A stretch of DNA of 64,000 nucleotides from Panulirus ornatus (lineage: Eukaryota; Arthropoda; Malacostraca; Decapoda; Palinuridae): contig NC_092287.1 in the NCBI RefSeq assembly GCF_036320965.1, positions 14,077,200-14,141,199 of the forward strand, given 5' to 3'. The notes below the pieces were generated by a model that saw only the letters and a list, made by a program, of their open reading frames with translations, made no database searches and was not told where the DNA came from. Of the stretch, positions 17,428 to 28,822 are shown in pieces (position 1 is the stretch's first letter; every line of letters starts with the position of its first letter). The translations under genes and the position numbers were made by a program.

Positions 17428-18290
17428 GAAGGAATAGTGGTTCCAAGAATGTTATATTGTTGCGAGGCGTGGGCTATGGATAGAGTTGTGTGGAGGAGGG
17501 TGGATGTGATGAAAATGAGATGTTTGAGGACAATATGTGGTTTTTGGTGCTTTGATCGAGTAAGTAATAATAGGGGAAGAGAGATGTGTGGTCATAAAAG
17601 GGGTGTGGTTGAGAGGGCAGAAGAGGGTGTTTTGAAATGGTTTGGTCACATAGAGAGAATGAGTGAGGAATGATTGACCGAGAGGATATATGTGTCAGAG
17701 GTGGAGGGAACGAGAAGTGGGAGACCAAATTGGAGGCTGGAAAGATGGAGTGAAAAAGATTTTGAGTGATCGGGGTCTGAACATGCAGGAGGGTGAAAGG
17801 TGTGCACGGAATAGAGTGAATTGGAACGATGTGTTATACCGGGGTCGAAGTGCAGTCAGTGTGAAGATACTGGGATAAACCCTGGAAAGTTCTGTGGGGC
17901 CTGGATGTGGAAAGGGAGCTGTGGTTTCGGTGCATTGTTACTTGACAGCTAGAGACAGTGTGAACGAATATGGCCTTTGTTGTCTTTTCGTAACGCTACC
18001 TTGCGCACATGCGGGGCGAGGGGTTGTTATTTCATGTGTGGCGTGGTGGCGATGGAAATGAATAAAGGAAGACACTATGAATTATGTACATGTGTATATA
18101 TGTATATGTCTCTTTGTGCATATATATATATGTCTACGTTGAGATGTATAGGTATGTATAGTTGCGTGTGTGGACGTGTATGTATATACATGTGTTGTGG
18201 GTGGGTTGGGCCATTCTTTCGTCTGTTTCCTTGCGCTACCTCGGTAACTCGGGAGACAGCGAGAAAGCAAATAATAAATAATGTATATAT
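17428..18290 (+). mobile_element. RTE-type LINE copy L6, C-terminal fragment with long 3' UTR
   Basis: It starts at 'GIVVPRMLYCCEAW' and continues through the C-terminal domain with a stop at about 17672 and a frameshift near 17735. The long-form 3' UTR ends at GAGAAAGCAAATAATAAATA near 18280. It is more diverged than L2 and L4. Confidence 0.8.
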
Positions 18291-18730
18291 GTACCAGTAA
18301 TCGAAAACCCTTCCTCTCACGTCCATGAGTAATCTCTGCTGCTGGAGTGAGTTATGTGATATGTATGAGACTAGGCGTAAGTTCTTGTGAAACCGCACTC
18401 CCGAGACGTACATGAGTAGCTGATTTTCGTCACCACTCTGGACAACCTCCGCAACATTACAAACTCGAATTCTACCTTTCCCAAGACCCCTTATCCCCAG
18501 GATGCAGGTTCCATACTGAAAATACTGGTCAATACTCCTGAGTTCTCCAGCATTCACCTCACGCAGATACACACACATGAAACTCCTTGACCTGTTTGCT
18601 GTATGTATATATGTATATTGTGGGAACTAACGGCTCTCACCAGGAATCCCTCTCCTGTCTGGCACAAGGGGTCCCGCCTCATGGCTGGTGCTGGGATGTA
18701 CCATCCCTGAAGCAGTTGTCTAATATCATG

Positions 18731-18732
<2 letters not shown>
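18291..18732. other. Stretch with no recognised gene
   Basis: No repeat family or motif I can name. The minus strand is open for about 90 codons over 18299-18578 but shows no domain. From about 18640 the sequence resembles the region just before the first cadherin exon (GGCTGGTGCTGGGATG versus GTCTGGTGCTGGGGTG), pointing to local tandem duplication. Confidence 0.5.

Positions 18733-18767
<35 letters not shown>
18733..18767. repeat. (CT)n pyrimidine tract
   Basis: TCTCTC run just before CCTCCCCAG at 18775. It has the form of a polypyrimidine tract of a 3' splice site and belongs to the duplicated acceptor unit. Confidence 0.8.
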
Positions 18768-18770
<3 letters not shown>

Positions 18771-18854
18771 CCCAGCCACCCGCCTGTTGTCTGGTGCTGG
18801 GGTGTTCCTCCCCTGCATCAGTTATCTAACATCACGTCTCTCTCTCCTCCCCAG
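18768..18854 (+). repeat. Duplicated splice-acceptor unit ahead of the cadherin exon
   Basis: The motif CTCCTCCCCAGCCACCCGCC occurs twice, with AG at 18774-18775 and at 18853-18854, each followed by TGTCTGGTGCTGGGG. A third weaker copy of the trailing part lies near 18680. From the first AG, read-through in the exon frame meets a TAA near 18827-18829, so the first acceptor looks like a decayed copy. Confidence 0.7.
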
Positions 18855-18986
18855 CCACCCGCCTGCTGTCTGGTGCTGGGGGCGGCGGTCCCCTGCAGTT
18901 CTCTGAGCCACGCTACTGCCTCCTGCTGGCAGAGGACGCCCCACCAGCACTCAGGATCGCCCAGGTCTCCGCCTCCCACAAGGACG
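18855..18986 (+). CDS. Cadherin-repeat exon (upstream half of one repeat)
   Basis: Open sequence between a strong acceptor (TCTCCTCCCCAG) and a donor (GACG|GTCAGT). It codes for ...PLQFSEPRYCLLLAEDAP and then ...ALRIAQVSASHKDG. The pattern F..P.Y...L.ED.P and then V.A.HKDG is the start of an extracellular cadherin repeat, with the DxD-like calcium loop near the exon end. The exon ends in phase 1 and joins the exon at 54493 as GGA (Gly). Cadherins are membrane adhesion proteins whose repeats bind calcium. I cannot tell which cadherin this is. A second possible acceptor (CTGCAG at 18893-18898) would keep the same frame. Confidence 0.75.
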
Positions 18987-20280
18987 GTCAGTGCTATTAG
19001 CTATACATCAGTTTAGAGTGATTTACATTATTGTTGTAACCGAGACACTGATAAACGTGGTGTCCTCTTACGCGTAAGAAATTATCTATCTTTATGTCTG
19101 TTGAATTAAAAACTCTTGTATTTTGACTTCTGTAAGTATAGTATTTTTAAGTTTTGACATAAAGAACTTATGGATTTTTGTATTTCGAGGATTTTGTGTT
19201 TGTTGTGCTCGAGGATCTCTTTTTCTTATGCAAATCATTAATAAAACCATGTACACTTTTGTGATTCATGGGCAGGGAACCTTTTAGATCTCTCTTTTGA
19301 GCATGGGGAACTGTTTTATGTTCGTAATACTCACTGGAGTGCTGATTATGGTAAGCTGGCTGGCCTCTAGTCCGTCATAACTTGACTGACCATGGAGTTA
19401 CTAAAGTGGTTGATACACTGAAGAAAAAACCAACAGGAGTTAGCTTTCTTATGCCAGGATCCTATATTTCCCCATTTCCTTACGTTCTTGCACTCTATAA
19501 CACCACCCTGATTCTCTGGGCTCCTACCAAATATGTATCAGCCATGATAGAAACACGCGTCTAGTCCCATCACCCGAAGGTTCTGCTTTCACGTACATGC
19601 TGTGGAGCACCATCATCAGGATCCTTGCCACTTCCGTCAGGCTCTGGGGTTATCCTTCAAATGGGCAGCCGGGCGGAAGCAAGACCTCTTGAAGTGATGT
19701 TGCGGACCTAACTCTGCCTTGCATACTGTACGCCATAACTCTTACATGTCAGAGTGAAGGCGGCAAATTTTCAAACCATACGTGCCATTGCTCAGGGTAG
19801 ATAGTGGAGGTAGAACAAATGGTTTTACAAGCATAAAGTGCGAGTGGGTTAACATGAATTTTGAGGAATGAGTTTCAGGTCTTAGGAAGGTCCTTACATG
19901 GGGATTTCTAACAGCGGACCTTCCTCGTGCTGGCTATGACCTAGTTCTGCTTGGATGAGTGATGGTCCAGCATGGATAGGGGCGTTCTCTTCATAACAGA
20001 CTTGTTTACTTGATTTTTTGCAGGTATATGGAGTAGTGAATTTGGATTAGTTGTCTGGACTGATGCATCCAATGCAATTCCAGCTTATAATAGCTTAGTA
20101 TTGTAGAGCATCGTGTAGTGTGAATAGCTTATCATATTTCAGTATTATAGAGTATGTTGTAGTGTGACATAGCCTATGATAGTTTAGAATTTTAGATTAG
20201 TTTAGAGTCATATGGCTTATCTGTTAGTGATCAGTACCTCGTGTAGCAGGGAATGTTGCTTGTCTCTGCTGGGAGCCGTC
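18987..20280. other. Intron sequence with no recognised feature
   Basis: Non-coding, AT-rich sequence. No repeat, RNA gene or ORF with family motifs found. Confidence 0.5.
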
Positions 20281-20545
20281 TGAGCGGAGATTCAGACCAT
20301 CTCAAAGGTATCCTTCACTGTGGAGTCTGTCACAGGGGAACGACGGTGAGGCCATGTGGAAGTAGGTTAATCTCGTTAAGGCCAAATATATGGTGAGGAA
20401 GAAGAGGGAGTTATGTCTATCTACGGTGCTCAGTCTGTCCCCCTTCTTTCTTAAGTCTTCCACCTTTTTTCTCCAGAGTGGTATCGATGGCCTCAGGGAC
20501 AGCGGCTGCACCGAACAAAATGTCTTTAGGGTCGAGGTCGGGTGG
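20281..20545 (-). pseudogene. Possible C-terminal fragment of an unidentified LINE
   Basis: The minus strand reads LDPKDILFGAAAVPEAIDTT, then LEKKVEDLRKKGDRLSTVD with a frame change near 20475, then HNSLFFLTIYLALTRLTYF. The layout (a helix, 'L..KGDRL...D.HNSLFFL' and 'L.RLTYF..ASPSF') resembles the thumb and C-terminal region of some invertebrate LINE ORFs. It is not the RTE family that fills the rest of the window. The call is tentative. Confidence 0.35.
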
Positions 20546-21205
20546 GTGAATGGGGGGTGAGGTGGTGGTGGTGTGGGAGGGGGCTTTCGTCTTAGCAAGA
20601 TGGCGGCCCCGCCGATGAAGTAGGTGACAGCCGCCCTAACTACCAGGTGCTCAAAGATTCTGCCGACGGCAGTGAGTCTGATGACTCCATCACTCTGGGA
20701 AGGAGAGAAAAAAAGCACACGGATGTGAGGCCTTGCTGGATGGTCGATTTCTTCCCGGAGAGAGAGAGAGAGAAAAAAAAAAAAGAGAATAGGAAGAGGA
20801 TAGTAGATTTTGGTAAATAAGGTGTGGAGGTTCCTGGCAAAGATCCAGAGCGGGGGTAATGTGTGAGGGTCTTACATCTGTGAAATATCCTGCGGACCCA
20901 GAGGGAAAGAATAGGCCTGTCTTTTAATACTTATGGGTCACAGTGAGTTACAGGAATGGTGGGTTAGGGGCGTCTGTGGAGCTGGTGTTATCATCGCTGG
21001 TGCTCGTGCAGTAGTGGGTTACTTGTCTTAGTGAGCCTGAGTAGTGGAAATATATCTCTGGGAGCTCGATTGTTCTTACTTGCAATTCCTATCGCATCAT
21101 AGGTACTGGCCCTCATCGGGCCTACTGCTTAAGATAGGGACCTAAAGTTCATGGGCTCAGGGGCTCTAGTTTTGTAACCACAATGGCAAGTACGGACCCC
21201 CGGGG
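20546..21205. other. Intron sequence with no recognised feature
   Basis: Includes a G-rich stretch (20540-20590) and a short (GA) and A-rich run (20757-20790). Nothing coding is supported. Confidence 0.5.
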
Positions 21206-21206
21206 T

Positions 21207-21340
21207 GTATCGTTTAGCGTTGGTGACTGACGCATTCACGGATCGCCGGGAGTCGAGCGCATAGGTTCGAATCCCGGTTGGCATTCGGTCCACAGCACAT
21301 CCAGTTGTTCATATTGTACACACAACAAAAAAACTATCGC
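21207..21340 (+). mobile_element. tRNA-derived SINE-like element, copy 1
   Basis: It shares TGACGCATTCAC, GCATAGGTTCGAATC (B box) and CGGTCCACAGCACATCCAG with a second copy at 55775-55910. An A-box-like GTTTAGCGTTGGTGACT lies about 45 bp before the B box. Two diverged copies far apart plus a Pol III type promoter support a SINE family. Confidence 0.6.
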
Positions 21341-21833
21341 GCAGAGGGGGTTTGAAGACGTGTGTAATGATCACTGACCTACCTGTTGTACCATGCCGGT
21401 AGGGTTGGTATACGTGTCTGGAAGCCACAGGTTTCCAGAGTCCTATGCTAGACCCATGTAAGTTACGTGCCACAAGATCGGCATTATATCATTAACAATT
21501 GAATCACATCATACAAGGCAGTACGAACCCCAACTTTTGAATTGGTGTGTGTAATATAGCTGTGAGACACACACAGCTATATGCGGCAACCCCCGCATGT
21601 GTTAGCTGCAGCATACCTCAATGTGATGCGAGGTAAACACAATAGCTTCATATTGTATAGGTGTAATTTGGGAAGAATATGTTTTACTATTGATATTGTA
21701 TTATTCTATAGCACATCTGGGTTCGTAAAGGTTATCTTACACCGGCATTTCGTGTCCATGCAGGAAATGTAATGAGACATGCGATATATTTTTGAAACAA
21801 TGAAACAGCGCGGGTATAGTTCACTGCGAGCCA
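21341..21833. other. 5' flank of the Tc1/mariner gene
   Basis: No ORF. It holds a short inverted repeat (TATAGCTGTGAG and CACACAGCTATA near 21555-21581). I could not find a terminal inverted repeat matched on the 3' side of the transposase gene. Confidence 0.4.
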
Positions 21834-22494
21834 ATGTCGAAAGGTTGTTTTTGTGGTATATCTAATTTTACCACGGAGACCTCACAAGCGACACGTGAAG
21901 CTATTCTACAGCTTCATAATGAGGGCTACAGCGACTCTGAAATTGGGAGACGTCTTGGTATTCACCGGTCAACCGTAGCACGATGGATTCGCCGACAGGC
22001 AGAGTTGGGCAACACAGACAACAGGCATCGGCGTGGGCGCTCACGTTGCACAACCCCGGAAGATGATCAGGTAATGATGTTGCATATATAGGTATACTGG
22101 ACCACTTGCTGTCATGTAAACAACCACATCACATGTTATATTTGCAATATGTCATCCTTTCCCTAGGCCATAGCAGCTGTCATTGCTGCTGCCCCCTTCA
22201 CGCCCGCTAGCAACATTCGGGATACTCTTGGTCTGCAGTGCACGCCTCAAACTGTCCGAAACAGACATCACTCTGAGGGGCTACGTGGTCGCATACCAGC
22301 AACAAAACCTGTGTTAAATCAGGCAAACATGGAGAGCAGGGTGGAGTATGCGTTGGAGTATGCGGACAAGCCACATCAGTTTTGGGAGAACGTCATCTTT
22401 TGTGATGAAAAAACCTTCTGCAGCGATGGTCCCCCTGCAAACAAACATGTTTGGCGGCATCCTAACACCAGTTAGCTCTTTCTCTGTCTGTCTG

Positions 22495-22542
<48 letters not shown>

Positions 22543-23478
22543 ACACACACACACACAGAGGTTATGCTATATAACATATTTTCCATTTTATAATGACAAT
22601 TTATGGTGAGGCCAACATGAACAAACGTTCCGGAAGTGCTTTGAAACCAGGGTGCCACGGCCACCACAGTCGTTTGCTGCTTGAAACGTCCTGTTGTGCT
22701 GCAGTATTACATTTGAGTTATGCACACTCATTATTTTTGAAGTGAATAACAGTGATCATGATCACTTTATACGGCATATGTAAATACTGTAGCAATAATC
22801 TCCATTTACGATGTGATATCATAATAAATAATCATTATATATTTAGTTAATATTTCTTAATTTACTTAGTTATCATCTTAATCTATATTGCAGCAACAGT
22901 TGCACTAATATGATTAAGACACACTGTCATGTAATTTTATACATTTTATATAACCAGATACGAGACAACATGTGGTGGGTAGCAGGAGGAGTGGGCGCGT
23001 CAGTGCAGGACTATTTGGTTGGATCCATGTTGCTGGTGTCGGTGAGTTGGTGGATGTCGGGCCTGGCCAGTTGACCGGACCTAGATACGTTGAGATACTG
23101 GAGGAGGTCCTGCTACCTTCAGTGGGGGCTATGCTGTTTCCAGAGCCGGACCCATTTTACCTCGTCCAAGATAACAGCCCAGTTCACACATCCAGGGTTG
23201 TAAAGGCGTGGCATGCTCGCCATCCACGTATAACAGTGTTGTCATATCCTGCAAAATCGCTTGATCTCAACCCGATAGAGCACGTATGGGCGGCCATGCA
23301 GAAAGGTATGCCTGACCGACAACATCAGTGTCGTGCTACAGTCGTAAATGATGCTTTACAAGCATGGGAACATCTACGAAGCCATTCTGGTAGGAACTTA
23401 ACGCAGACGTTAGTGGCATCCATGCCTCGAAGGCTCAATGAAGTGTTGGCAACGGGAGGAGGTTATACCAAGTATTGA
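21834..23478 (+). CDS. Tc1/mariner transposase gene, three exons, DD35E, reads intact
   Basis: Exons 21834-22070, 22167-22470 and 22958-23478, joined by GT-AG introns of 96 and 487 bp, give a 353-aa protein without stops. Residues about 15-75 form the first helix-turn-helix ('AILQLHNEGYSDSEIGRRLG', 'HRSTVARWIRRQ'). A GRPR-like basic stretch (HRRGRSR) follows. A second HTH lies at about 80-125. The DDE catalytic core has Asp159 (VIFCDEKTF), Asp252 (LVQDNSPVH) and Glu288 (LNPIEHVW), with 35 residues between the last two. Length fits the family (about 340-350 aa). The enzyme would cut and paste DNA by binding terminal inverted repeats, but I did not find those. Splice sites are predicted by eye. 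Confidence 0.8.
22071..22166 (+). other. Intron 1 of the transposase gene
   Basis: Begins GTAATG after GATGATCAG and ends TTTCCCTAG. It removes an in-frame TAG near 22089 and keeps the frame (phase 0) into 'AIAAVIAAAPFTPASNIRDT'. Confidence 0.75.
22471..22957 (+). other. Intron 2 of the transposase gene, with (CT)n and (CA)n
   Basis: Begins GTTAGC after CATCCTAACACCA and ends TATATAACCAG. Phase 1 on both sides restores 'WRHPNTNTRQHVVGSRRSGR', which fits Tc1/mariner proteins between the first and second catalytic Asp. It contains (CT)n at about 22485-22507 and (CA)n at about 22508-22557. Confidence 0.7.
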
Positions 23479-24058
23479 AATAATAAAATTTACAGTCAAA
23501 GATTACTTTCTTAACCTCCAACAACATGTCTATGGTCATGTTATATAGAAATCTGATTTTCACTGTTAAAGGGAAGTTAACTAATGCAGATCCATGAAAA
23601 GAGTCATTACTTTTCATGTTGGTTTACTAAATACTATGATGTGGTGCCAGGTTTGTGACATACTGTTATCAGTCACACAGGTGATACTACATATTACGTG
23701 AGGTTGCTGATTAATCTAAACCAGCAGACAGATAAATCACCGCCGGTATGAAGCAGGGTGTCGTAGTTACCATGTAGTATATTATTTTACACCACGAATT
23801 TGACATTTTGCAAGAGATAATGATTACTGCAATATGCCTTACTGTGCAGAATATTACATTTACATGCTCAATTTACGTATCCCATCTATTGTACTACATA
23901 CGGAAGGATATATCGTTGCCATTAGATAGGTGAGGACACCCACAGGCAGGGACATCAGGGCTACCACCATCTCACAGGAAAATGTTGACTGTTCCATTAT
24001 TCCACGTCTGGTGCGTCATTTTGTTTCGTACCAAAAACGCGCGATAGTTTTTTTGCTG

Positions 24059-24063
<5 letters not shown>
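23479..24063. other. 3' flank of the transposase gene, no further gene
   Basis: AT-rich non-coding sequence. AATAAA-like signals occur right after the stop (AATAATAAAATTT at 23480). No repeat family recognised. Confidence 0.5.

Positions 24064-24151
<88 letters not shown>
24064..24151. repeat. (TA)n tail of LINE L9
   Basis: TA array of about 85 bp, continuing into TTATTATTATTTATTTATTA and then the L9 tail on the minus strand. Confidence 0.95.
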
Positions 24152-24155
<4 letters not shown>

Positions 24156-25190
24156 ATTATTTATTTATTATACTTTGTCGCTGTCTCCCGCGTTTGCGAG
24201 GTAGCGCAAGGAAACAGACGAAAGAAATGGCCCAACCCCCCCACCCCATACACATGTATATACATACGTCCACACACGCAAATATACATACCTACACAGC
24301 TTTCCATGGTTTACCCCAGACGCTTCACATGCCCTGCTTCAATCCACTGACAGCACGTCAACCCCGGTATACCACATCGCTCCAATTCACTCTATTTCTT
24401 GCCCTCCTTTCACCCTCCTGCATGCTCAGGCCCCGATCACACAAAATCTTTTTCACTCCATCTTTCCACCTCCAATTTGGTCTCCCTCTTCTCCTTGTTC
24501 CCTCCACCTCCGACACATATATCCTCTTGGTCAATCTTTCCTCACTCATCCTCTCCATGTGCCCAAACCACTTCAAAACACCCTCTTCTGCTCTCTGAAC
24601 CACGCTCTTTTTATTTCCACACATCTCTCTTACCCTTACGTTACTCACTCGATCAAACCACCTCACACCACACATTGTCCTCAAACATCTCATTTCCAGC
24701 ACATCCATCCTCCTGCGCACAACTCTATCCATAGCCCACGCCTCGCAACCATACAACATTGTTGGAACCACTATTCCTTCAAACATACCCATTTTTGCTT
24801 TCCGAGATAATGTTCTCGACTTCCACACATTCTTCAAGGCCCCCAGGATTTTCGCCCCCTCCCCCACCCTATGATCCACTTCCGCTTCCATGGTTCCATC
24901 CGCTGCCAGATCCACTCCCAGATATCTAAAACACTTCACTTCCTCCAGTTTTTCTCCATTCAAACTCACCTCCCAATTGACTTGACCCTCAACCCTACTG
25001 TACCTAATAACCTTGCTCTTATTCACATTTACTCTTAACTTTCTTCTTCCACACACTTTTCCAAACTCAGTCACCAGCTTCTGCAGTTTCTCACATGAAT
25101 CAGCCACCAGCGCTGTATCATCAGCGAACAACAACTGACTCACTTCCCAAGCTCTCTCATCCCCAACAGACTTCATACTTGCCCCTCTTT

Positions 25191-25192
<2 letters not shown>
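24152..25192 (-). mobile_element. RTE-type LINE copy L9, 3' half
   Basis: Minus-strand element with short-form 3' UTR (24170-24357). The ORF is open from 25192 down to the early stop at 24358, covering '[16 protein letters not shown]', FADD, 'KVIRYSRVEGQVNWEVS' and the whole C-terminal domain. No stop or frameshift lies in the retained part, so it is a young copy. (TA)n replaces everything 5'. Confidence 0.87.

Positions 25193-25266
<74 letters not shown>
25193..25266. repeat. (TA)n at a head-to-head junction
   Basis: TA array of about 74 bp between the truncated 5' ends of L9 (minus) and L10 (plus). Confidence 0.95.
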
Positions 25267-25268
<2 letters not shown>

Positions 25269-26675
25269 GAGGGTATTGATTGAGAGGGTATAGGCATGTA
25301 CAGAGCATCTGATTGCGGAAGAGCAGTGTGGCTTCAGAATGTAGTAGAGGATGTGTGGATCAGGTGTTTGAGGAATCTACGTGAGAAATACTAAGAAAAA
25401 ACGGATTGATTTGTATGTAGCATTTATGGATCTGGGAAGGCATATGAAAGAGTTCATAGAGATGATTTTTGGGAGGTATTAAGAGAATATGGTGTGGGAG
25501 ATAAGTTGCTAGAACAGTGAAAAGTTATTATCAAGGATGTAAGGCATGTGTACAAGTAGGAAAAGAGGAAAGTGATTGGTTCCTAGTGAATGTCGGTTTG
25601 CGGCAGGGGTGTGTGATGTCTCCATGGTTGTTTAATTTGCTTATGGATGGGGTTCTTAGGGAGGTTAATGAAAGAGTTTTGGAGAGAGGGGTAAGTATGA
25701 AGTCTGTTGTGGATGAGAGAGCTTGGAAAATGAGTCAGTTGTTCGCTGATGATACACCAGTGGTTGCTGATTCGGGTGAGAAACTGCAGAAGTTGGTGAC
25801 TGAGTTTGGCAAAGTGTGTGAAAGAAGAAAGCTGAGAGCAAATGTGAATAAGAGCAAGGATATTAGGTTCAGTAGGGTTGAGGGACAAGTTAATTGGGAA
25901 GTGAGTTTAAATGGAGAAAAACCGGAGAAAGTAAAGTGTTTTAGATATCTGGAAGTGGATTTACCAGTGGATGGAACTATGGAAGAGGAAGTGAATCACA
26001 GGGTGAGGGAGTGGGCGAAGGTTCTTGGAGCGTTGAAGAATGTATGAAAGATGAGAAAGTTATCACGGAGAGCAAAAATGGGTATGTTTGAAGGAACAGT
26101 GGTTCCAACATTGTTATATGGTTGTGAGGCATGGGCTATGGATAGAGTTGTGCCGAGGAGGGTGGATGTGTAGGAAATGAGATGTTTGAGGACAATATGA
26201 GGTATGAGGTGGTTCGATCGATTAAGTAATGAAAGGGTAAGAGACATGTGTGGTAATAAAAAGAGCAGAAGAGGGTGTATTGAAATGATTTGGTCACATA
26301 GAGAGAATGCGTGCGGAACGATTGACAAAGAGGATATGCGTATCAGAGGTGGAGGGAAACAGACCAAATTAGAGGTAGAAGGATGTAGTAAAAATTGTTT
26401 TGAGCGATTGGGGCCTGAGCATACAGGAGGGGGGAAGAGCTGTTTCATGTGTGTCGGGGTGCTGACGAAAATGTATGAAGGCAGCATGTATGAATATGTA
26501 CGTGTGTATATATGTGTGTCTCTGTGTATATATGTTTGAATGCGTTGCAATGTACAGGTATGTATAAGTGTGTGTGTGTGGGTGTTTATGTGTAAGCATG
26601 TGTATGTGGGTAGGTTGGACCATTCTTTCGTCTGCTTCCTTGCGCTACCTCGCCAACGCAGGAGAAAGCGACTAA
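25267..26675 (+). mobile_element. RTE-type LINE copy L10, RT fragment, degraded
   Basis: It starts at the 'GRVLIERV' region and passes 'FMDLG', 'SYYQGCKACVQVGKEESDW', the changed 'LFADDTPVVADSGEKL' and a C-terminal part with stops (26046, 26171, 26198) and frameshifts. It ends with a tail (CTACCTCGCCAACGCAGGAG, 26645) and (TA)n. It is clearly older than L9. Confidence 0.8.

Positions 26676-26715
<40 letters not shown>
26676..26715. repeat. (TA)n tail of LINE L10
   Basis: Short TA array. LINE L11 begins at its right edge in the same direction. Confidence 0.9.
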
Positions 26716-26718
<3 letters not shown>

Positions 26719-27545
26719 GCGGAGAAGGGTGGATGTACTAGAAATGAGATGTTTAAGGACAATATGTGGTGTGAGGTGGTTTGATCGAGTAAGTAATGTA
26801 AGGGTAAAAGAGATGTGTGGAAATAAAAAGAGTGTTGTTGAAAGAGCAGAAGAGGGTGTTTTGAAATGGTTTGGTCACATGGAGGGAATGAGTGAGGAAA
26901 GATTGACCAAGAGGATATATGTGTCAGAGGTGGAGGGAACGAGAAGTGGTAGACCAAATCAGAGGTGGAAAGATGGAGTGAAAAAGATTTTGAGTGATCA
27001 GGGCCTGAACTTGCAGGAGGGTGAAAGGCGTGCAACGAATAGAGTAAATTGGAACGGTGTGGTATACCGAGGTCGACGTCCTGTCAATGGATTGAACTAG
27101 AGCATGTGAAGCGTCTGGGGTAAACCATGAAAAGTTCTGTAGGGCCTGAATGTGGAAAGGGAGCTGTGGTTTCGGTGCATTATTTCATGACAGCTAGAGA
27201 GTGAGTGTGAACGAATAGGGCCTTTGTTGTCTTTTCCTAGCGTTACCTCGCGCACAAGAGGGGGGAGGGGGCTGTTATTCTATGTGTTGCGAGGTGGCGA
27301 TGGGAATAAATAAAGGCAGACAGTATGAATTACGTACATGTATATATATGTATATGTCTGTGTGTGTATATATATATGTGTACATTGAGATGTATAGGTA
27401 TGCATATTTGCGTATGTGGACGTGCATGTATATACATGAGTATATGGGTGGGGTGGGCCATTCTTCCTTCTGTTTCCATGAGCTACCTCGCTAACGCGGG
27501 AGACAGCGACAAAGCAAAATAATAAAAAAAGATAATAATAATAAT
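26716..27545 (+). mobile_element. RTE-type LINE copy L11, C-terminal fragment with long 3' UTR
   Basis: From '[18 protein letters not shown]' to the long ORF end ('RPVNGLN'), then the long 3' UTR with both tail modules (near 27238 and 27482). It ends in GCAAAATAATAAAAAAAG and (AAT)n instead of (TA)n. The frame is open. Confidence 0.82.
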
Positions 27546-27559
27546 AATATCAATATATA

Positions 27560-28822
27560 TCTATTTTATTTATTTATTTTGCTTTGTCGCTGTCTCCGCG
27601 TTAGTGAGGTAGTGCAAGGAAACAGACGAAAGAAATGGCCCAACCCTCCCACATACACATGTATATACATACACGTCCACACACGCAAATATACAAAAGC
27701 CCCATTCGTTCACACTCAGTCTATAGCTGTCATGTAATAATGCACCGAAACTACAGCTCCCTTTCCACATCCAGGCCCCACGCAACTTTCCATGGTTTAC
27801 CCCAGACGCTTCTAATGCCCTGGTTCAATCCACTGACAGCACGTCGACCACGGTATACCACATCGATCCAATTCACTCTATTCCTTGCACGCATTTCACC
27901 CTCCTGCATATTCAGGCCCCGATCGCTCAAAATCTTTTTCACTCCATCTTTAGACCTCTAATTTGGTCTCCCACCTCTCCTCGTTCCCTCCCCTTCTGAC
28001 ACATATATCCTCTTGGTCAATCTTTCCTCACTCATTCTCTCCATGTGACCAAACCATTTCAAAACACCCTCTTCTGCTCTCTCAACCATACTCTTCTTAT
28101 TTCCACACATCTCTCTTACCCTTACATTATTTACTCGATCGAACCACCTCACACCATATATTGTCCTCAAACATCTCATTTCCAGCACATCCACCCTCCT
28201 GCGCACAACTCTATCCATAGCCCACGCCTCGCAACCATACAACATTGTTGGAACCACTATTCCTTCAAACATACCCATTTTTGCTTTCCGAGATAATGTT
28301 CTCGACTTCCACACATTCTTCAAGGCTCCCAAAATTTTCGCCCCCTCCCCCACCCTATGATTCACTTCCGCTTCCATGGTTCCAACCACTGCCAGATCCA
28401 CTCCCAGATATCTAAAACACTTTACTTCCTCCAGTTTTTGTCCATTCAAACTTACCTCCCAATTGACTTGACCCTCAACCCTACTGTACCTAATAACCTT
28501 GCTCTTATTCACATTTACTCCCAGCTTTCTTCTTCACAAACACTTTACTAAAATCAGTCACCAGCTTCTGCAGTCTCTCGCATGAATCAGCCACCAGCGC
28601 TGTGTCATCAGCGAACAACAACTGACTCACTTCCCAAGCTCTCTCATCCACAACAGACTGCATACTCGCCCCTCTTTCCAAAACTCTTACCTTCACCTCC
28701 CTAACAATCCCATCCATAAACAAATTAAACAACCATGGAGACATCACACACCCCTGCCGCAAACCTACATTCACTGAGAACCAATCACTTTCCTCTCTTC
28801 CTACACGTACACATGCCTTACA
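27560..28822 (-). mobile_element. RTE-type LINE copy L12, RT C-terminal half
   Basis: Minus-strand copy. The 3' UTR has an internal deletion that joins the 'GCGTGTGTGGACGTGTATG' part to the 'GAATGGGGC' part. The ORF is intact over 27958-28512, frameshifted near 28530, then continues to 'KACVRVGREESDW' at about 28820. It meets L13 there with no spacer and opposite polarity. Confidence 0.8.

Noticed and set aside
18299..18578. Open minus-strand segment of about 90 codons as a gene
   Set aside because: No domain, no splice context I can support, and no repeat match.
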